Below are positions 4,699 to 5,314 of a stretch of DNA of 5,314 nt, piece by piece. The stretch covers positions 1 through 5,314 of the forward strand of contig JAHFHI010000048.1 in NCBI GenBank assembly GCA_023246995.1, given 5' to 3'. Under the pieces are notes generated by a model. That model searched no databases, was not told the origin of the DNA, and worked only from the letters and a program-made list of their open reading frames with translations. Position 1 is the first letter of the stretch. Every line of letters begins with the position of its first letter. The stretch comes from Candidatus Omnitrophota bacterium. Lineage in GTDB: Bacteria; Omnitrophota; Omnitrophia; Omnitrophales; Aquincolibacteriaceae. Both the position numbers and the translations under genes were made by a program.

Positions 4699-5314
4699 AT
4701 GACGCGTCTTACAGCCAAAGCGATCTACTCAAAAAAGAAAAAGGAAAAAATTACGGTTCTCACCGCCTACGACTATCCGACCGCGCGGATTCTCGATCAG
4801 GCGGAAATCGACGTGATTCTGGTCGGAGATTCGCTCGGCATGGTGGTGCTTGGTTATGAAAGCACGGTGGGCGTGACGATGCGTGAAATGCTGCATCACG
4901 TGAAGGCGGTTTCCAGGGCGGTCCGACGGAGCTTGGTCGTGGCCGACATGCCCTTCGGATCCTACGAAACTCCGGCGAAGGCGCTGCGCAGTGCCGTGCG
5001 ATTTTTGAAAGAAGGCGGCGCGGATGCCGTCAAGCTCGAGGGCGGCCGGCGCATTGAAAAACAGATCCGCGCGCTTCTGGGCGCCGGAATTCCGGTGATG
5101 GGCCATCTCGGGATGACCCCCCAGAGCGCGAGTTCGCTTGGGGGATACAAAGTGCAGGGACGCACGCCGAAAGCCGCCGCCAAGATTTTAAAAGACGCGC
5201 TTTTCCTGGACAAGGCTGGAGTCTTCAGCTTTGTGCTCGAATGCGTGCCCCGGGCGCTTGGGCGAAAAATTTCATCCCGGGTGCGCTGCCCCGTGATCGG
5301 GATCGGGGCCGGAG
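4699..5314 (+). CDS. panB: PanB, ketopantoate hydroxymethyltransferase, cut by window end
   Basis: 205 residues are visible of a family of about 260-280 aa; the 3' end lies beyond the window. PanB transfers the one-carbon unit of 5,10-methylene-THF to 2-oxoisovalerate, giving ketopantoate, the first committed step to pantothenate and CoA, in the cytoplasm. The (beta/alpha)8 barrel motifs are all present: ITVLTAYDYPTARIL (18-32), VGDSLGMV (42-49), ADMPFGSYETP (82-92), AVKLEGG (110-116), PVMGHLGMTPQS (132-143), GGYKVQGR (148-155), LECVP (180-184) and PVIGIGAG (198-205). The Mg-binding Asp44, Asp83 and Glu114, substrate Lys112 and the proposed base Glu181 are intact (E. coli Asp45, Asp84, Glu114, Lys112, Glu181). 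ATG 4699 has GGA (4687-4689) 9 bases upstream. It lies 51 bases after folD, whose family makes or consumes its cosubstrate, so co-transcription makes metabolic sense. Confidence 0.95.
   Translation, partial: MTRLTAKAIYSKKKKEKITVLTAYDYPTARILDQAEIDVILVGDSLGMVVLGYESTVGVTMREMLHHVKAVSRAVRRSLVVADMPFGSYETPAKALRSAVRFLKEGGADAVKLEGGRRIEKQIRALLGAGIPVMGHLGMTPQSASSLGGYKVQGRTPKAAAKILKDALFLDKAGVFSFVLECVPRALGRKISSRVRCPVIGIGAG

Noticed and set aside
4729..5106. Open frame of 125 codons on the minus strand inside panB
   Set aside because: Shadow of panB. Its His-rich translation is the antisense reading of a conserved gene.

Overview
This is a GC-rich window with tightly packed genes (4 to 10 base overlaps) from a bacterium. 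The C-terminal half of a membrane permease, a Sec-type signal peptide and a near-consensus sigma70 promoter all fit a Gram-negative-type, probably non-sporulating, organism. The divergent FolD and the spore-photoproduct-lyase-like protein suggest a little-cultivated lineage (Omnitrophota-like or deltaproteobacterial would fit), but the sequence alone does not settle the taxonomy.

Layout. (1) 1-833, plus strand: the 3' part of a YraQ/DUF318 (ArsP_1-type) permease gene, followed with a GTGA overlap by a small gene for a secreted, extremely acidic protein of 79 aa. (2) 830-2793, minus strand: a two-gene unit, a family 2 glycosyltransferase followed with an ATGA overlap by a radical-SAM protein of the spore photoproduct lyase (SPL) family. 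The SPL-like gene converges on the small acidic gene and their stop codons overlap. (3) 2794-3151: the divergent intergenic region, holding a ~131 bp imperfect inverted-repeat element of the CCCTCTCCC type (REPIN/MITE-like) and a strong promoter for the rightward operon. (4) 3152-5314, plus strand: a one-carbon operon encoding an FchA-like cyclodeaminase/cyclohydrolase (GTG start), a divergent FolD and PanB (cut by the window end).

How the genes work together. In the rightward operon, FolD interconverts methylene-THF and methenyl-THF, FchA interconverts methenyl-THF and 10-formyl-THF, and PanB uses methylene-THF to make ketopantoate for pantothenate and CoA. The most interesting observation is that this FolD lacks all three residues normally used for catalysis and folate handling (Lys, Gln and Asp replaced by Gln57, Ala103 and Glu126), plus the Arg of the GRS dinucleotide motif. 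The adjacent FchA therefore probably supplies the cyclohydrolase step, leaving FolD as a dehydrogenase or something more specialised. The second notable point is that the SPL-like protein keeps the radical-SAM cysteines but has no counterpart of the SPL catalytic cysteine, so it is unlikely to be an ordinary spore photoproduct lyase.
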